Positions 1 through 7,764 are shown, counted from the stretch's first letter. The stretch is 13,195 nucleotides of DNA from Spirochaetales bacterium (GCA_007130025.1 SLTF01000083.1:1-13195), one strand, 5' to 3'. The notes: generated from the letters alone by a model not told the origin. Numbers and translations: made by a program.

Positions 1-606
1 CGCGCCCTGACCGAAGCGGTCCCGCGCGGGGACTACCTGATCGTCAACGGGTCAATCCGGGACAACAACAGCTATCTGGTCAACGAAGGGCTGCACGAAA
101 TCCTGCGCCCCCACGTGACGAACGACCGGATTCGCGTTGTGGACGAGATCTGGCTCGAGGAGTGGAGCACCGATGAGGCGACCGAGAAGGTGCGCGCGGT
201 GCTCGACCGCATCGACAACGTGGACGCGGTGTCGGCAGCAAACGACCAGCTCGCCAACGCCGTGATCCAGCTGCTCGCCGAGCGGCGCCTCGCCGGTGAC
301 GTCGCGGTGGTTGGGCAGGACGCCGACCTGCTCTCGACCCAGCGGGTGGTGGAGGGGCTGCAGCTGATGACGGTCTACAAGCCCATCCAGCAACTGGCCA
401 GTCGCGCCGCCGAGATCGCCGTGGCCATGGCGGAAAACCGGATGCCCTCCCCCGATTCCTACATGGACAACGGCAGTGGAACCCCGGTGCCGTTCTTCAT
501 GGAACGGCCCATCGCCGTCTTTCGCCACAATATGGACGAGACCATCATCCGTGACGGCTTCCACAGCGCCGAGGACGTCTATCGTACGGTGCGGGCGCGC
601 GAGTAA
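1..606 (+). CDS. XylF-like periplasmic sugar-binding protein, 5'-truncated by window edge
   Basis: This is the C-terminal 201 residues of a type I periplasmic binding protein; the reading frame is open from base 1, so the start lies outside the window. Seen: a segment NGSIRDNNSYLVNEGL, then SAANDQLANAVIQLL, GDVAVVGQDADLLS and LMTVYKPIQQLA, ending in NMDETIIRDGFHSAEDVYR. These match in order the conserved blocks of D-xylose-binding XylF proteins (GSPVDNNA, ASNDATAGGAI, GQDADLA, MTVYKPI, and a tail of the form NID-T-IKDGFH). The family binds an aldose in the periplasm and either delivers it to an ABC permease or, as in the XylFII proteins of clostridia, presents it to a LytS-type sensor kinase. 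It lies 175 bp upstream of a second, ChvE-type binding protein and the transporter genes. The family call is secure. Whether it serves the transporter or a sensor cannot be decided without the upstream genes. Confidence 0.85.
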   Translation, partial: RALTEAVPRGDYLIVNGSIRDNNSYLVNEGLHEILRPHVTNDRIRVVDEIWLEEWSTDEATEKVRAVLDRIDNVDAVSAANDQLANAVIQLLAERRLAGDVAVVGQDADLLSTQRVVEGLQLMTVYKPIQQLASRAAEIAVAMAENRMPSPDSYMDNGSGTPVPFFMERPIAVFRHNMDETIIRDGFHSAEDVYRTVRARE

Positions 607-631
607 CACCCCACAGCGGAATCCCGGTTAC

Positions 632-659
632 AGCACATTCATCATGTCATACCTGTGCT
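632..659. repeat. Inverted repeat in xylF-like/chvE gap
   Basis: AGCACA (632-637) and TGTGCT (654-659) form a 6-bp inverted repeat with a 16-nt interval in the 175-bp gap between the two binding-protein genes. It may be a weak hairpin ending the first transcript or an operator for the transporter. The arms are short enough to arise by chance. Confidence 0.2.
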
Positions 660-744
660 ATCGCGGGCGGATACGAACGCCGACAGTGCAGCTGCGTGCA
701 GAGATCGGCAGAATCGTCCGGTAGCGCGTTCGTTCGATTGCCCC

Positions 745-751
745 TGATAAT
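745..751 (+). promoter_or_regulatory. Possible -10 element for the sugar ABC operon
   Basis: TGATAAT resembles an extended -10 box 31 bp upstream of the chvE start. No convincing -35 box lies 16-18 bp upstream, so the promoter would depend on an activator or the extended -10, or this may be coincidence. Confidence 0.25.
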
Positions 752-781
752 CAAAGCATTCCCACACACAAAGGAGTGCAT

Positions 782-1876
782 ATGAAAAGGGTAGCAATCA
801 TTACATTGGGTCTCCTGCTCGCAGCCGGCATGGTATTTGGCGGTGGTCGCGCAGAGACGGCACGAATTGACATCGGCATCGCGATGCCGGAAACCCACGT
901 TGAGCGCTGGCAGCGAGACGGACAGTCTCTGCTCGAAGACGCCATCGCAGCCGGATACCGGGCCGAGGTTGCCTACGGCGACGCCGACCAGGGCCGACAG
1001 AACCAGCAGATCCAGGACTTCATCACCAAGGGTGCTCGCGTCCTGATCATCGGTAACCTGAACGAGGGCGTGAACTCGGTGGTCCGCGAGGCCGCAGAAG
1101 AGGGAATCATCGTGATTGCGTACGACCGCCTCATCACCGGGTCGGATCAGTACGACTACTACATCACGTTTGACAACTTCCGCGTTGGTCAGTTCCAGGG
1201 AATGGCCATTGAAGAGGCTCTGAACCTCCGCGCAGCGAGCAGTTCGTCGCCGAAGATCATCACCCTGTTTGCCGGCGCCCCCACCGACAACAACAGCTTC
1301 TTCTTCTTTGACGGAGCGATGTCGGTCCTTCGCCCGCACGTGGAACGCGGCGCCCTGCGCGTTGTCGGTCCCGCCCCGCTTCGCTCGTCGGACAGCGCAT
1401 TCACCCGGATCGCCACCGAAGGCTGGAGAGCAGAGAACGCCAAAGCGCGCATGGAGAACCTCCTGACCAACGATGCACGTGACGTGGTGCTCGACGCGGT
1501 CCTCGCACCGAATGACACCCTCGCCCGCGCCATCATCGAGGCGATCGAAGCCGACGCCAAGTACGTCAACAACCTGCCGATCGTAACCGGTCAGGACGGC
1601 GAGACCGCATCAATCCAGGCGATCCGCGACGGCCGCCAGTACATGACGGTCTTCAAGGACACCCGGTCGCTCGCCCAGGGCGCGATTCAGCTTGCCGACG
1701 CGCTGCTCAAGGGTGAAACCCCCAACATCGCCGGTGCCCGCCGTGACACGGAGAGCTACGACACCGGTCTGAAGGTGGTTACCTCCTTCCTGCTCGAGCC
1801 GATCAACGTGACCCGCGACAACTATCGCGCCGTCATGATCGACAGCGGCTACATTTCAGAGTCTGACCTCCGGTAG
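782..1876 (+). CDS. chvE: ChvE-type multiple-monosaccharide-binding periplasmic protein
   Basis: Substrate-binding subunit of a monosaccharide ABC importer, 364 aa, exported to the periplasm. The start is ATG 782 because a strong AAGGAG (771-776) sits 5 nt before it; a GTG at 776 lies inside that site. The N-terminus MKRVAIITLGLLLAAGMVFG is a signal peptide followed by a Gly-rich stretch without a lipobox Cys, a style common in spirochaetes. The mature protein shows IDIGIAMPETHVERWQRDG, GARVLIIGNLNEGV, IIVIAYDRLI, YITFDNFRVG, VTGQDGE and QYMTVFKDTRSLA, and ends TGLKVVTSFLLEPINVTRDNYRAVMIDSGY. The tail and the FKDTR block are typical of ChvE rather than XylF. ChvE homologues bind several aldoses (arabinose, galactose, glucose, xylose), so the exact ligand is open. 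It heads the set with the ATPase and permease downstream. Confidence 0.9.
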   Translation: MKRVAIITLGLLLAAGMVFGGGRAETARIDIGIAMPETHVERWQRDGQSLLEDAIAAGYRAEVAYGDADQGRQNQQIQDFITKGARVLIIGNLNEGVNSVVREAAEEGIIVIAYDRLITGSDQYDYYITFDNFRVGQFQGMAIEEALNLRAASSSSPKIITLFAGAPTDNNSFFFFDGAMSVLRPHVERGALRVVGPAPLRSSDSAFTRIATEGWRAENAKARMENLLTNDARDVVLDAVLAPNDTLARAIIEAIEADAKYVNNLPIVTGQDGETASIQAIRDGRQYMTVFKDTRSLAQGAIQLADALLKGETPNIAGARRDTESYDTGLKVVTSFLLEPINVTRDNYRAVMIDSGYISESDLR

Positions 1877-1909
1877 TCGGAGGGCAGTGGAGAAAGACAC
1901 GCGAGCGAG

Positions 1910-1934
1910 AGCGACATCGATTTTCGGTGTCGCT
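1910..1934 (+). promoter_or_regulatory. Intergenic stem-loop between chvE and mmsA
   Basis: A 10-bp stem (1910-1919 with 1925-1934, one T-G wobble) closes a 5-nt ATTTT loop, 33 nt after the chvE stop and 41 nt before the ATPase start. Weaker pairing of the flanking CGAG and CTCG segments could lengthen it. It lacks a terminal T run, so full termination is unlikely. Hairpins at this position in binding-protein operons commonly stabilise the upstream mRNA or cause partial termination, giving more binding protein than transporter. That role is inferred here. Confidence 0.55.
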
Positions 1935-1975
1935 TTCCTCGTCTCGTGGTATTCTGAACCGGGCGGAAAACGAAC

Positions 1976-3496
1976 GTGAGTGAGAACATACTCGAAGTAA
2001 TCAACGTTACCAAAGACTTTCCCGGCGTTCGCGCCCTGGATAACGTGAGCTTCCGCGTCAAGCGCGGCGAGATTCACGGCATCTGCGGCGAGAACGGTGC
2101 GGGCAAGTCCACCCTGATGGGAATTGTCAGCGGCGTCCATCCCTTCGGCAGTTTCGAAGGACAGGTCCTGGTGCACGGCAAGGAGATGAAGTTCCGCAGC
2201 GTGCGCGACAGCGAGAAGGTCGGACTGACCATCATGCATCAGGAACTGGCGCTCAGCCCCTACCTCTCGATTTACGAGAACATGTTCCTCGGGCACAGCA
2301 AGAACCGCTTTGGCATCATCGATTGGGACGAGCTGATCGTGCGCAGTCGCCCCTATCTGGAGCGCGTGGGCCTGAAGGATCGACCTGAGACCATTGTCAG
2401 CAAGATGGGCGTGGGCAAACAGCAGCTGGTGGAGATCGCCCGGGCGCTCTCCAAGAACACCGAGCTGCTCATTCTGGACGAGCCCACCGCCTCGCTGAAC
2501 GACGAAGAGAGCGAGCAGCTGCTGAACCTCATACTGGAACTGAAGAAAGAGGGACTCACCTGCGTGATGATCTCGCACAAACTCAACGAGGTACTGAAGA
2601 TCGCCGACTCAATCACGGTGCTTCGCGACGGCGAGTCGATCCGTACCTACGACGCCAGAACCGAAGAGGTCACCCGCGCCATGCTCATCAAGGACATGGT
2701 TGGGCGGGACATGAAGCACCTCTACCCGGAGAAAAACCCCTCCATCGGCGAGACCGTTTTTGAGGTCAAGAACTGGACCGTCTACCACCCTGAGTACCAC
2801 CATATCAAGGTTGTGGACAGCGCGTCGTTTCATCTGCGCCGCGGCGAAATCCTGGCGTTCTGTGGCCCCATGGGCGCCGGGCGTACCGAGCTGATGATGA
2901 GCATCTTCGGCAAGTCCTACGGATCGCGCAGCGAGGGTGAACTCTTCGTCAAAGAGAAAAAGATGGAGTTCGCTACACCGCAGGATGCGATCCGAAGCGG
3001 GCTGGGCTACGTCTCCGAAGACCGAAAAAGCCTCGGCCTCATCCTCATCCAGGACGTGAAGACCAACATTTCCAACTCCAGTCTCCAGAAGCTCTCCCGC
3101 TACGGCGTGGTGGACTCCTTCGCCGAGACCAACGCGGCCGAGCGATACCGAAAATCGCTGAACATCAAGACACCGTCGATTCTGCAGATGGTGCGGAACC
3201 TCAGCGGGGGAAATCAACAGAAGGTGGTTCTGAGCCGCTGCCTCCTGGCCGAACCGGAGATCTTCATTGTCGACGAGCCAACGCGCGGAATCGACGTCGG
3301 GGCAAAGTACGAGATCTACTGCATCCTGAACGACCTCGCCGCCGCGGGGAAGAGCATCATCATGGTCACCTCCGAACTGCCTGAGGCAATCGGAATGGCC
3401 GATCGGATCTACGTCATGAACGAGGGCGAAATAAAGGGCAGCCTCGACCGTGGCGAAGCAACCCAGGAAAAAATCATGCACATGGCCCTGAGCTGA
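1976..3496 (+). CDS. mmsA: Multiple-monosaccharide ABC importer ATPase (MmsA/GguA, XylG-like)
   Basis: Cytoplasmic ATP-hydrolysing subunit, 506 aa, with two fused ABC domains as in XylG/MglA/GguA. Domain 1 carries Walker A GENGAGKST (38-46), the Q-loop HQELAL (88-93), Walker B LLILDEP (164-170) and switch His201. Its signature is the unusual MGVGKQQLVE (144-153) in place of LSGGQQ, a known trait of the MmsA/GguA subgroup. Domain 2 has a degenerate Walker A, GPMGAGRTE (297-305), lacking the Lys as is usual in this class, with signature LSGGNQQK (409-416) and Walker B IFIVDEP (429-435). Translation starts at GTG 1976, followed by SENILEV; upstream GGGCGGA is only a weak ribosome-binding site, in keeping with lower output than the binding protein. 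The permease follows 14 bp downstream. Confidence 0.93.
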   Translation: MSENILEVINVTKDFPGVRALDNVSFRVKRGEIHGICGENGAGKSTLMGIVSGVHPFGSFEGQVLVHGKEMKFRSVRDSEKVGLTIMHQELALSPYLSIYENMFLGHSKNRFGIIDWDELIVRSRPYLERVGLKDRPETIVSKMGVGKQQLVEIARALSKNTELLILDEPTASLNDEESEQLLNLILELKKEGLTCVMISHKLNEVLKIADSITVLRDGESIRTYDARTEEVTRAMLIKDMVGRDMKHLYPEKNPSIGETVFEVKNWTVYHPEYHHIKVVDSASFHLRRGEILAFCGPMGAGRTELMMSIFGKSYGSRSEGELFVKEKKMEFATPQDAIRSGLGYVSEDRKSLGLILIQDVKTNISNSSLQKLSRYGVVDSFAETNAAERYRKSLNIKTPSILQMVRNLSGGNQQKVVLSRCLLAEPEIFIVDEPTRGIDVGAKYEIYCILNDLAAAGKSIIMVTSELPEAIGMADRIYVMNEGEIKGSLDRGEATQEKIMHMALS

Positions 3497-3510
3497 GAGC
3501 GGAGAAACCA

Positions 3511-4707
3511 ATGGCAGAGAAAAAAGCAGCCGTGCAGACGATGTCGCTGCGGCAACTGTTCAAGGACAATATCCGAAACTACTCGATGTTCCTCATGCTC
3601 GGTCTGATCTTTGTGGTCTTTGCCGTCATGACCGGAGGAGTGAACTTCTCGTCGCGGAACATCAGCAACATCTTCATGCAGAACAGTTATATTCTGATTC
3701 TGGCCGTGGGCATGGTGCTGGTGATCATCGTAGGCAACATCGATCTGTCGGTTGGTTCCATTTGTGCCTTCACCGGCGCGATTGCAGCCATGATCTACAA
3801 TACCGGGCTGGGGCTCATTCCCACCATCATTCTGACGATGGGTGCAGGGATGGTCATCGGCGTGTTCCAGGGATTCTGGATTGCCTACGCGAAGGTACCC
3901 GCCTTCATCGTGACCCTGGCGGGAATGTTGCTGTTTCGCGGGCTCACCTACGTGATTACCAACGTAAGCCCCATCTCCCTGCGCGACGACCAGTTCCGCC
4001 AGATCACCTCCGGGTTCATTTCGATTCCCGCGTTGACCATCGATCGCGTGCACTACCTCGCCTGGATTGTCGGTGCGGTCTTGAGTCTGATTGTGGTCGT
4101 TGCCTTCGTCCAGGGACGACGCAACAAGATCAAGAAGGAGTTCGAGATCCTGCCGTTGCCCGCGTTCCTGGCGAAGGTCCTCTTCGTCGTCGGCATGATC
4201 GCGCTGCTCTCGTGGAAGTTCGCGGACTTTCGCGGCGTGCCGATGATCGTGGTGGTGCTGAGCATCGTGGTGGGGACCTTCATGTTCATCACCAAGAAGA
4301 CCGTGATCGGCCGCTACATCTACGCGGTTGGCGGCAACGCCCGCTCCGCGAAGCTCTCGGGAATCAACTCCGAGATGGTAGTCTTTACGGTTCACGTGAT
4401 CATGGGTTCCCTGGCGGGACTCGCCGGACTGGTATTTGCCGGTTACATGAACTCCGCGCTGCCGCAGGCAGGGAACCTCTTCGAGCTGGATGCCATCGCC
4501 GCCTGCTTCATTGGGGGCGCGTCGGCATCGGGCGGAATTGGAACGATCATTGGCGCCATTGTCGGTGGTCTGGTCATGGGTGTGATCAACAACGGCATGT
4601 CGCTGATGAACATCGGTGCCGACTGGCAGTACGTGGTCAAGGCGCTGGTTCTGCTCCTGGCCGTGTTCTACGATATCTACACCAGACGGAAAGCGGGTCT
4701 GGCGTAA
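3511..4707 (+). CDS. mmsB: Multiple-monosaccharide ABC importer permease (MmsB/GguB, XylH-like)
   Basis: Inner-membrane permease subunit of the same importer, 398 aa, the usual length of the GguB/XylH group. It has about ten hydrophobic segments. The conserved GNIDLSVGS block lies at 75-83 in the second membrane region, and the cytoplasmic GGNARSAKLSGI segment, the likely ATPase-contact loop, is near 274-285. The C-terminal half has Gly-rich membrane segments (GGASASGGIGTIIGAIVGG) typical of the BPD_transp_2 family. A charged insert (QGRRNKIKKEF, near 200-212) sits between membrane segments, as in XylH-type permeases. The start ATG 3511 has GGAG at 3501-3504. It is the last gene of the operon and is followed at once by hairpins. 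Confidence 0.93.
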   Translation: MAEKKAAVQTMSLRQLFKDNIRNYSMFLMLGLIFVVFAVMTGGVNFSSRNISNIFMQNSYILILAVGMVLVIIVGNIDLSVGSICAFTGAIAAMIYNTGLGLIPTIILTMGAGMVIGVFQGFWIAYAKVPAFIVTLAGMLLFRGLTYVITNVSPISLRDDQFRQITSGFISIPALTIDRVHYLAWIVGAVLSLIVVVAFVQGRRNKIKKEFEILPLPAFLAKVLFVVGMIALLSWKFADFRGVPMIVVVLSIVVGTFMFITKKTVIGRYIYAVGGNARSAKLSGINSEMVVFTVHVIMGSLAGLAGLVFAGYMNSALPQAGNLFELDAIAACFIGGASASGGIGTIIGAIVGGLVMGVINNGMSLMNIGADWQYVVKALVLLLAVFYDIYTRRKAGLA

Positions 4708-4757
4708 AGCGGCTGAACAAACCGCTTCACCACATCGGTGCGCCTGCAGGGCGCACC
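4707..4757 (+). terminator. Tandem hairpins downstream of mmsB
   Basis: Two successive hairpins follow the permease. AAGCGG/CCGCTT (4707-4712 with 4722-4727) starts on the last base of the stop codon. A perfect 8-bp GGTGCGCC/GGCGCACC with loop TGCAG spans 4737-4757. Neither has its own T run; they probably protect the mRNA end or back up the terminator just downstream. Confidence 0.5.
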
Positions 4758-4760
4758 ACG

Positions 4761-4789
4761 AAAAACGGCCGGATTCCCCGGCCGTTTTT
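4761..4789. terminator. Bidirectional rho-independent terminator between mmsB and acr3
   Basis: A perfect 12-bp stem (4761-4772 with 4778-4789) with a 5-nt ATTCC loop has a GC-rich CGGCCGG core flanked by AAAAA on the left and TTTTT on the right. It therefore has a terminator tail on both strands. It serves the sugar operon (+) and the convergent arsR1-acr3 operon (-). Confidence 0.93.
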
Positions 4790-4817
4790 GTTTCACCAAG
4801 CTTCGTGGCACACTCCC

Positions 4818-5927
4818 TCAGTTGGCTTCTGCTGGCGACGCATCTGCGGACAGTACCGCCTCACGGGCCGACACCTGCTGCGGAAACCACTTCCGCGTTG
4901 CGTTTGCGATCTTCACCAGCGTCAGCATAACCGGCACCTCCACCAGCACACCAACTACCGTTGCCAGGGCAGCCCCGGAGGTGAGGCCAAAGAGCGAAAC
5001 CGCAACCGCGACTGCCAGCTCAAAGAAGTTGCTCGCGCCGATCATCGCGGCCGGTGCAGCCACGTCGTGCGGGAGCTTCCACGCGCGCGACCAGCCGTAG
5101 GCGAAGGCAAAGATCACAAAGGTCTGGATGATCAGCGGAACGGCAATCAGCACGATGTGGAAGGGGTTGGCAAGAATCACGTCGCCCTGGAAGGAGAAGA
5201 TCACAATCAACGTCAGCAGCAGACCAACGGTGGTAACGCCTTCAAACTTCTTCAAGAAGGTGTTCTCGAAGTAGTCGAGCCCCTTGCGCTTGATGATCTG
5301 CGTTCGGCTGATCCATCCGCCGGCGAGCGGGATGACAATAAAGAGCCCGACCGACAGCAGCAGGGTGTCGTAGGGAACGAAGACGTCCGAGACACCGAGC
5401 AGGAACATGACGATGGGCGTGAAGGCAAACAGCAGGATGATGTTGTTCACCGCTACCTGAACCAGCGTGTAGCCGGCGTTGCCGCGCGTGAGATGACTCC
5501 AGACGAAGACCATGGCCGTGCAGGGAGCCGCCCCCAGGAGCACCGCCCCGGCGAGGTACTCGCGCGCGAGCGTCTCGGGGATGAATCGCTGGAAGATCAC
5601 CGTCAGAAAGAGCCACGCAAAGAAGAACATGCTGAACGGCTTGATCAGCCAGTTGGTCACGCAGGTTACGGTGAGTCCTTTGGGCGCCTTGAGCGCGCGC
5701 ACGATGCTCGAAAAGTCCACCTTGAGCATCATGGGATAGATCATGAGCCAGATCAGAATCGCGATGGGTATCGACACCTGCGCGTATTCGAACCGGCTCA
5801 GAAACTCCGGCACCACCGGCAGAAACTGCCCGATTGCGACGCCCACCACGATGCAGAGCGCTACCCATATCGTCAGATACCGACCAAAGACCCCGAGGCC
5901 GTCGGTCTTCGCTTTGTGTTCACTCAT
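4818..5927 (-). CDS. acr3: ACR3-family arsenite efflux transporter
   Basis: Inner-membrane carrier that extrudes As(III) (some members also Sb(III)), 369 aa with about ten hydrophobic segments. The conserved Cys of the family is in GAAPCTAMVFVWSHLTRG (Cys136) and the conserved Glu in GVLVEVPVML (Glu330). These line up with the functionally required Cys129 and Glu322 of Alkaliphilus metalliredigens Acr3. Other family blocks are PMMLKVDF (65-72), NWLIKPFSM (92-100) and GASNFFELAVA (297-307). Start ATG 5927 has AAGGAG upstream, located inside the end of arsR1. The ATGA overlap means translation of the two genes is coupled. Transcription ends at the bidirectional terminator 4761-4789. The island has no visible arsenate reductase, so the substrate is arsenite or arsenite made elsewhere in the cell. 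Confidence 0.95.
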   Translation of the reverse strand: MSEHKAKTDGLGVFGRYLTIWVALCIVVGVAIGQFLPVVPEFLSRFEYAQVSIPIAILIWLMIYPMMLKVDFSSIVRALKAPKGLTVTCVTNWLIKPFSMFFFAWLFLTVIFQRFIPETLAREYLAGAVLLGAAPCTAMVFVWSHLTRGNAGYTLVQVAVNNIILLFAFTPIVMFLLGVSDVFVPYDTLLLSVGLFIVIPLAGGWISRTQIIKRKGLDYFENTFLKKFEGVTTVGLLLTLIVIFSFQGDVILANPFHIVLIAVPLIIQTFVIFAFAYGWSRAWKLPHDVAAPAAMIGASNFFELAVAVAVSLFGLTSGAALATVVGVLVEVPVMLTLVKIANATRKWFPQQVSAREAVLSADASPAEAN

Positions 5928-6367
5928 ACGTACTCCTTCTGTGTGTTCCGCTTCGTGCGGGTTGTTTCCCGCGATGAGAGGCTTCCCATGTCTGGCGCCG
6001 AGGTTTCGGGATCAGCCGCGCAGAGCGTGTCGGCTTCGACGTGCCCTTCCAGCCGCACCCGGTCTTCCAGAAGCAGCGCGTCCTCTGCCGCCTCGCGCTT
6101 CAGGTAATCGAGCAGACCGGCGTGATCGGTTACGAAGGCCTCATCGAGCGAGTAGTACACCCACTGGGCCCGCCGTTCGCTGTCCAGAATACCGGCCGCC
6201 TGCAACCGCGCAAGATGGCGTGAAGCGGCAGTCTGGGACACGCCGAGCAGCTGCTCGATGCTGCACACGCAGAGCGGCCTGACCGCGAGCAGGTTCACGA
6301 TCCGCAGCCGGGTGGGATCGGCGAGTGCTTTGAGCCGAGAGATTGTTTTACTTCCGTATATGCGCAT
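5924..6367 (-). CDS. arsR: ArsR-family metalloid-responsive repressor, first copy
   Basis: DNA-binding repressor, 147 aa, expected to leave DNA when As(III)/Sb(III) is bound. The core has LKALADPTRLRIVNLL (12-27), then PLCVCSIEQLLGVSQTAASRHLARLQAAGILDSER (31-65) with the helix-turn-helix, and the wing WVYYSL (69-74). Cys33 and Cys35 match the CVC inducer site of E. coli ArsR; its third Cys (position 37) is absent, though Cys116 occurs in an extended, charged C-terminal tail. ATG 6367 is preferred because it puts the first core helix at the usual distance and lies about 7 bp after a good -10 box. ATGs further upstream (6388, 6421) would fall inside or before that promoter. It overlaps acr3 by ATGA. 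It probably represses arsR1-acr3 through the palindrome covering its own start codon. Confidence 0.9.
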   Translation of the reverse strand: MRIYGSKTISRLKALADPTRLRIVNLLAVRPLCVCSIEQLLGVSQTAASRHLARLQAAGILDSERRAQWVYYSLDEAFVTDHAGLLDYLKREAAEDALLLEDRVRLEGHVEADTLCAADPETSAPDMGSLSSRETTRTKRNTQKEYV

Positions 6368-6369
6368 AT
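6358..6369. promoter_or_regulatory. Palindromic operator candidate at arsR1 start
   Basis: ATATGCGCATAT is a perfect 12-bp palindrome that contains the arsR1 start codon and the expected transcription start. Repressor bound here would block initiation directly, fitting ArsR1 autoregulation. It differs from the TTGG..AAAT operator found at the three ArsR2-associated promoters. Confidence 0.5.
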
Positions 6370-6373
6370 CCGC

Positions 6374-6403
6374 ATAATAGAGAATCATCGACGTTTTCGT
6401 CAA
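6374..6403 (-). promoter_or_regulatory. arsR1-acr3 promoter
   Basis: On the minus strand TTGACG (6403-6398) and TATTAT (6379-6374) are separated by 18 bp. The expected transcription start is at or within a base or two of the A of ATG 6367, so the mRNA may be leaderless. Confidence 0.7.
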
Positions 6404-6446
6404 GTGGGGGCCGGCAGACATCGAGCGGACACGGCAGGTGCAGCCC

Positions 6447-6475
6447 TTGACAGGTTTCCTTTATTTGGTTAAATT
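6447..6475 (+). promoter_or_regulatory. Promoter of the COG0701 permease gene
   Basis: Consensus TTGACA (6447-6452), a 17-bp spacer and TAAATT (6470-6475). Transcription should start near 6482, leaving a leader of about 26 nt with the GGGAG ribosome-binding site (6498-6502) before ATG 6508. Confidence 0.75.
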
Positions 6476-6484
6476 GCCAAATAA
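6461..6484. promoter_or_regulatory. Operator 1 (permease promoter), probable ArsR2 site
   Basis: Perfect inverted repeat TTATTTGG (6461-6468) / CCAAATAA (6477-6484) with an 8-bp centre, covering the -10 box. Its inner part TTGGTTAAATTGCCAA (6465-6480) shares TTGGTTAAATnnCCAA with the thioredoxin-gene promoter. Confidence 0.7.
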
Positions 6485-6507
6485 GCACATCAATCGCGGG
6501 AGAGAAA

Positions 6508-7764
6508 ATGAGTACGTCAGTGGTAGACAAAAGCGCTGCAACCGCAGAGGCCCCACGGGAATCGACCATCTTCCAGCGGTTCTGGAGCAGCAAAAAGAAC
6601 CGGGTCCTCGCCGCGATGGCGGGGGTGTTTCTGGTGGCGTTCTTTGTTCCGTGGGACGCTCCGCGGGTTGCGGCCGCCGTCCAGGAGTCCTTCCTGATGA
6701 TGGGGGACTATGCCCGCGAGCACGTCATCCTCTGTCTTATCCCCGCGTTCTTCATCGCGGGGGCAATTTCGATCTTTCTCAACCAGCAGTCGGTGATCAA
6801 GCATCTCGGCCCGGATGCGCCCAAGCTGGTCGCGTACAGCGTGGCGTCGGTCTCCGGCACGATCCTCGCGGTCTGTTCGTGCACGGTGCTTCCCTTGTTC
6901 AAGGGCATCTACAAGAAAGGCGCCGGGCTTGGGCCCGCGGTGAGCTTTCTCTACTCCGGCCCCGCGATCAACGTGCTCGCCATCATTCTCACGGCACGGG
7001 TGCTGGGTCTTCAGCTCGGGATAGCACGCGCCGTAGGCGCAGTGATCTTTGCCTTTGTGATCGGCATCCTGATGCAGCTGATTTTCCTGAAGGAAGACAA
7101 GGAGCGGACCACCAACGCTGCGATGTTTCAATCGTATGATGACGAAGGTCGAACCCTCGGCCAGACCGCCGTCACCATGGCGGCGATGGTCGGCATCCTG
7201 GTGTTTCTGAACTGGGCACCGTCGGGTGGGCAGGTAGGCTGGTGGGACTTCCTGCATCGGTGGAAATGGCTGATCTCCGCCGGATTCGGGGTAATTCTGG
7301 CCGTTTCCCTCGTACGCTGGTATCAGCGCAGCGAACTCTCGGACTGGGTCACCGCAACCCGCGATTTCGCGGTGCAGATTCTTCCACTGCTGTTTGGTGG
7401 TGTCATGATTGCCGGCTTCCTGCTGGGGCGCCCCGGCCACATGGCCCTCATCCCCGAAGGGTGGATCGCCGGGCTGGTGGGAACCAACTCGCCGGCGAGC
7501 AACGTAATCGCTGCGGTGTCGGGTGCCCTGATGTACTTTGCGACCCTGACCGAGGTTCCGATCATGCAGGGCCTGATCGGCGCCGGCATGCACCAGGGCC
7601 CGGCGCTCGCGCTGCTGCTCGCAGGCCCCTCGCTCTCGCTCCCGGCGCTGCTGATCATCGGCAGCGAACTCGGCCCCCGAAAGACTCTGGTCTATGCGAT
7701 TCTGGTTGTCGCTCTCTCCGCGACTGCCGGGATCATGTACGGTCAGATTTTTGGTTCCGCATAA
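6508..7764 (+). CDS. COG0701/PF03773 permease, ArsP-like
   Basis: Integral membrane permease of 418 aa. The family hallmark AVCSCTVLPLFKGIYKKGAG (Cys123, Cys125) is followed by GPAVSFLYSGPAINVLAI. The second half repeats the pattern without the cysteines, GALMYFATLTEVPIMQGL then GPALALLLAGPSLSLPALLI, showing the internal duplication of this family. A short cytoplasmic N-terminus (1-30) is followed by about eight to ten hydrophobic segments and a charged loop at 195-217. Some members (ArsP) export trivalent organoarsenicals; others are uncharacterised, so the substrate here is inferred from context (ArsR genes, ACR3, CPNC protein). ATG 6508 has a GGGAG site. It faces arsR1-acr3 across a 140-bp control region but carries the ArsR2-type operator rather than the arsR1 palindrome. 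Confidence 0.85.
   Translation: MSTSVVDKSAATAEAPRESTIFQRFWSSKKNRVLAAMAGVFLVAFFVPWDAPRVAAAVQESFLMMGDYAREHVILCLIPAFFIAGAISIFLNQQSVIKHLGPDAPKLVAYSVASVSGTILAVCSCTVLPLFKGIYKKGAGLGPAVSFLYSGPAINVLAIILTARVLGLQLGIARAVGAVIFAFVIGILMQLIFLKEDKERTTNAAMFQSYDDEGRTLGQTAVTMAAMVGILVFLNWAPSGGQVGWWDFLHRWKWLISAGFGVILAVSLVRWYQRSELSDWVTATRDFAVQILPLLFGGVMIAGFLLGRPGHMALIPEGWIAGLVGTNSPASNVIAAVSGALMYFATLTEVPIMQGLIGAGMHQGPALALLLAGPSLSLPALLIIGSELGPRKTLVYAILVVALSATAGIMYGQIFGSA

Noticed and set aside
647..1339. A 230-codon minus-strand open frame opposite chvE
   Set aside because: It lies antisense to a clear binding-protein gene, with no domain match.
4707..4789. Hairpin cluster as a CRISPR or repeat element
   Set aside because: The hairpins are unrelated in sequence and the last is a standard bidirectional terminator; no repeat-spacer structure exists anywhere in the window.
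3762..6107. A 781-codon open frame on the plus strand crossing mmsB, the terminator and acr3
   Set aside because: It overlaps two well-recognised genes in other frames, crosses a strong terminator and encodes low-complexity Arg/His/Asp-rich sequence; it is a by-product of high GC content.
6368..6421. Longer arsR1 starts at ATG 6421 or 6388
   Set aside because: These start codons fall upstream of or inside the -35/-10 region and add residues not typical of the family.
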